Positions 6,173-7,878 of a stretch of 7,878 nucleotides of DNA are shown piece by piece. The notes beneath the pieces are model-generated. The model did not search any database. It had not been told where the DNA came from and saw only the letters and a list, made by a program, of their open reading frames with translations. Source of the DNA: an uncultured Oscillospiraceae bacterium (GTDB lineage Bacteria; Bacillota; Clostridia; Oscillospirales; Oscillospiraceae). Position 1 is the first letter of the stretch. Each line of letters starts with the position of its first letter. The position numbers and the translations under genes were made by a program. The stretch lies in NCBI GenBank assembly GCA_905236265.1, contig CAJOOV010000113.1:1-7878 (forward strand), given 5' to 3'.

Positions 6173-7720
6173 TCAGCCTGCCTGGGCAAAGAGGGCGGTT
6201 TCGCTGATGTCCAGCCCTTCCTTGGCCTGCTCCAGCCATGTGTCATAGCGGGAGTGGGAAATCGCTTCCTTTGCAGTGGTCTGCCAGTAGTACAGCTCGT
6301 CATAGCCGGTGAAGTAGACCAGACGGTAGCCGTGGAGGGTCTCATCCCGAATGATGGCATAATCCCCGGCCTTATGCTCCGAACCAAAGAGCCACTCGTC
6401 CACCTCGGTATTCTGAGCGCCCTTGTCCACATTGGTGTACTCTGTGGTGGAGCCGTCGGTGTTCTCCTCCGCCATGGCAAGGAAGCCCTCTGCGGTGGCA
6501 CCGTCAGCAATCCACTGCTCCTGCAGCGCCTGAATCTTCTCCTCTGCGGCATCCCAGTCGTATTCCGTGGCCGCTGTATTCTCTTCAGCGTCCTCGGTCT
6601 CTTCAGCGCTCTCAATCGTCTCCGCCTGAATCAGCAGGTTATAGAAGTTCACGCCGTAATACTCCTCCAGCGTGCGGCTGTTAAAGCGAACCACATAGTA
6701 GGAGTCCACATATTCCTCCTCACTGCTGTTGGTGGAGGTGCCCTCTACCACGCCGACCTCGCCTGCAGTGCGCTCCTCGTCGGAAATCCACTCACCGAAG
6801 GGGTAGTAGGAGAGGGAGGAGCTGCTCAGATTGCTCATATCGGATGCGCCCAGCTCGCTGGCCTTTGCGGCGATCTCTTCGTCGGTGCCGCTCTCCATCA
6901 CGCTCTTCAGCTCCTCAGCCTTAGCCTTTGCCTCGTCCTGAGCGGCCTTCAGTGCGTCTGCGTCATAGTCCTTCTGGTTTCCGTCATCGTCATACTCGGC
7001 GGTGAGCCCCAGAGAGATATAGTAGGCATCATAGTCGAAGGTATCAAAGGTATCTGCATTCTCCTGATAGTAGGTCTGCAGATCGTCGGCGGAGATGTCG
7101 TAGCTGTCCTCCATGTGCTGGGCATAGTCTGCGGCAAGCTGCTGCTCCGTCAGCGCCTTTTTATAGGCGGAGGGAGTCATGAACCGGCCATAGGCATAGT
7201 TCAGGTAGGCTGCCTCCGTCAGACCATAGTTGGCAGCGGCCTCCTTCATGGAAGCAACGGCATCGTCTACGGATTTCTGACCCTCTTCCGTGATGGTAAA
7301 GCCGTTGGCCTTTGCGTCGGTGCAGAGGACGGCGACCTCCTGCATGGAGGTCTTTGCCTGCTCCATGAGGTACTCCGCCCAAGTCTGCCCGTCGGCATAC
7401 TCCTGCTCATCCAGAGGGAGAGAGGTGTCCAGTCCGTAGTAGGAGGCATAGGGTGCCACCTGATTGTACTGATTGTAGTAGTAGTAGTTGACATCATTGA
7501 CGCTGAAGCCATAGGAGCCGACCTGATAGGCGGCAGCGCTGCGCTGGATCATACCGGAGTCCCAGACCAGCAGCGCACAGACAAGCACTGCCACCACGAT
7601 ACCGACGACCCAGTAGATGGTTTTGCGTTTTTGACTCTGCTCTGCCTCAGCCAGCTCCTGACGGCGGCGGACGGACAGACCGTCCAGATCCTGTTGTTTC
7701 TTCGTATTCATTTCTTTCAT
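6173..7720 (-). CDS. membrane-anchored SurA/PrsA-like protein with degenerate PPIC-like regions
   Basis: Probably an extracytoplasmic folding factor; the activity is inferred. Of 515 residues, 1-33 are charged and cytoplasmic (SVRRRQELAEAEQSQKRK), 34-53 form one hydrophobic span, and the rest is predicted outside. There is no lipobox: Cys48 follows VLV within the span. Residues 60-220 resemble a SurA-type N-terminal helical region, Tyr-rich at 79-95. Two PPIC-like stretches follow. One is near 225-365, with GEWISDEERTAGEVGVV (309-325) and YYVVRFNSR (341-349). The other is near 385-490, with DEWLFGSEHKAGDYAII (441-457) and GYRLVYF (464-470). Both lack the GGDLG and His-Ile hallmarks of active parvulins. 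The linker at 366-395 is rich in Glu and Ala. ATG 7720 has AGGAGG ten bases upstream. The gene is monocistronic with its own promoter and terminator. An alternative reading is a general envelope-associated protein of unknown role. Confidence 0.8.
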   Translation of the reverse strand: MKEMNTKKQQDLDGLSVRRRQELAEAEQSQKRKTIYWVVGIVVAVLVCALLVWDSGMIQRSAAAYQVGSYGFSVNDVNYYYYNQYNQVAPYASYYGLDTSLPLDEQEYADGQTWAEYLMEQAKTSMQEVAVLCTDAKANGFTITEEGQKSVDDAVASMKEAAANYGLTEAAYLNYAYGRFMTPSAYKKALTEQQLAADYAQHMEDSYDISADDLQTYYQENADTFDTFDYDAYYISLGLTAEYDDDGNQKDYDADALKAAQDEAKAKAEELKSVMESGTDEEIAAKASELGASDMSNLSSSSLSYYPFGEWISDEERTAGEVGVVEGTSTNSSEEEYVDSYYVVRFNSRTLEEYYGVNFYNLLIQAETIESAEETEDAEENTAATEYDWDAAEEKIQALQEQWIADGATAEGFLAMAEENTDGSTTEYTNVDKGAQNTEVDEWLFGSEHKAGDYAIIRDETLHGYRLVYFTGYDELYYWQTTAKEAISHSRYDTWLEQAKEGLDISETALFAQAG

Positions 7721-7748
7721 ATTATATGAGCCTCCTATACCTTACCCG

Positions 7749-7761
7749 GAGCGAAACGCTC
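7749..7761 (-). other. small hairpin in the foldase-like gene's 5' leader
   Basis: GAGCG and CGCTC flank a 3-nt loop. Two more GC pairs beyond one mismatch could extend the stem. There is no T-tract on the minus strand, so it is not a terminator; it may stabilise the transcript or mean nothing. Confidence 0.3.
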
Positions 7762-7785
7762 AGGGAACAAGACGAAACCTTGACC

Positions 7786-7814
7786 ATTATATAAGAAAGT
7801 GCAGAAAGATGCAA
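7786..7814 (-). promoter_or_regulatory. promoter of the foldase-like gene
   Basis: On the minus strand, TTGCAT (7809-7814) and a perfect TATAAT (7786-7791) are separated by 17 bp. Transcription should start near 7779, leaving a leader of about 59 nt with AGGAGG close to ATG 7720. This is the best sigma-70/sigma-A match in the window. Confidence 0.85.
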
Positions 7815-7839
7815 GGGTTATTTCGCACACTTGCCCACA

Positions 7840-7878
7840 CTAGACCACATCGGGGAAATCGTTTCGCCGCACCTGAAT
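7840..7878 (-). other. possible last codons of an upstream gene
   Basis: One minus-strand frame enters from the right edge and reads 12 codons (ending NDFPDVV) before TAG at 7842-7840. It is too short to identify, and other frames are also open here, so it may be intergenic. Confidence 0.2.

Noticed and set aside
7565..7600. Lipoprotein signal in the foldase-like protein
   Set aside because: There is a Cys at residue 48, but it is preceded by VLV, not by a lipobox with a small residue at -1, and it lies inside the hydrophobic span, so a simple membrane anchor is more likely.
6254..7729. 491-codon open frame on the plus strand opposite the foldase-like gene
   Set aside because: It is a shadow of the GC-rich minus-strand gene: no ribosome binding site, a low-complexity hydrophobic product rich in Val, Leu, Ile and Gly, and no family resemblance. 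The long plus-strand frames at 88-759, 1630-2556, 2346-3416 and 3481-4122 are rejected for the same reason.

Overview
The window is a compact, moderately GC-rich stretch in which every gene lies on the minus strand, so it is read from right to left. Strong AGGAGG-type ribosome binding sites, TTGxxx/TAxxAT promoters with exact 17-bp spacers, and a purine pathway whose last enzyme is split into two proteins point to a Gram-positive anaerobe of the Clostridia. An Oscillospiraceae/Ruminococcaceae-like gut bacterium is my best guess, from gene style only.

Right end (about 6100-7878): a well-formed promoter, a short 5' leader with a small hairpin, and one gene for a 515-residue, membrane-anchored, very acidic extracytoplasmic protein. 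It resembles the SurA/PrsA foldase family but has degenerate PPIC-like regions. A strong 12-bp hairpin terminator closes this unit. The stretch beyond the promoter (7815-7878) holds at most the last codons of another gene.

Middle (4907-6085): a monocistronic unit with its own promoter encodes a 372-residue GT-B (GT4-like) glycosyltransferase, resembling those that build cell-surface polysaccharides.

Left end (1-4815): the purine operon purE-purC-purM-purN-purO-purH, with short gaps or overlaps between genes. The products carry out carboxyaminoimidazole ribotide formation (PurE), SAICAR synthesis (PurC), AIR synthesis (PurM), GAR formylation (PurN) and the last two steps to IMP. Those last two steps are done by a stand-alone AICAR formyltransferase (cut by the window edge) and a PurO-type IMP cyclohydrolase, instead of one bifunctional PurH. 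purF, purD, purL, purB and purK are not in the window.

The most interesting part is the roughly 160-nt purE leader. It has a good promoter, then a 26-codon ORF with an excellent Shine-Dalgarno. The ORF's stop codon overlaps the base of a perfect 13-bp hairpin, which is followed by a U-rich tract and then directly by the purE ribosome binding site. This looks like a translation-coupled transcription attenuator, in the place where Bacillus subtilis carries a guanine riboswitch. I recognise no known aptamer in it.
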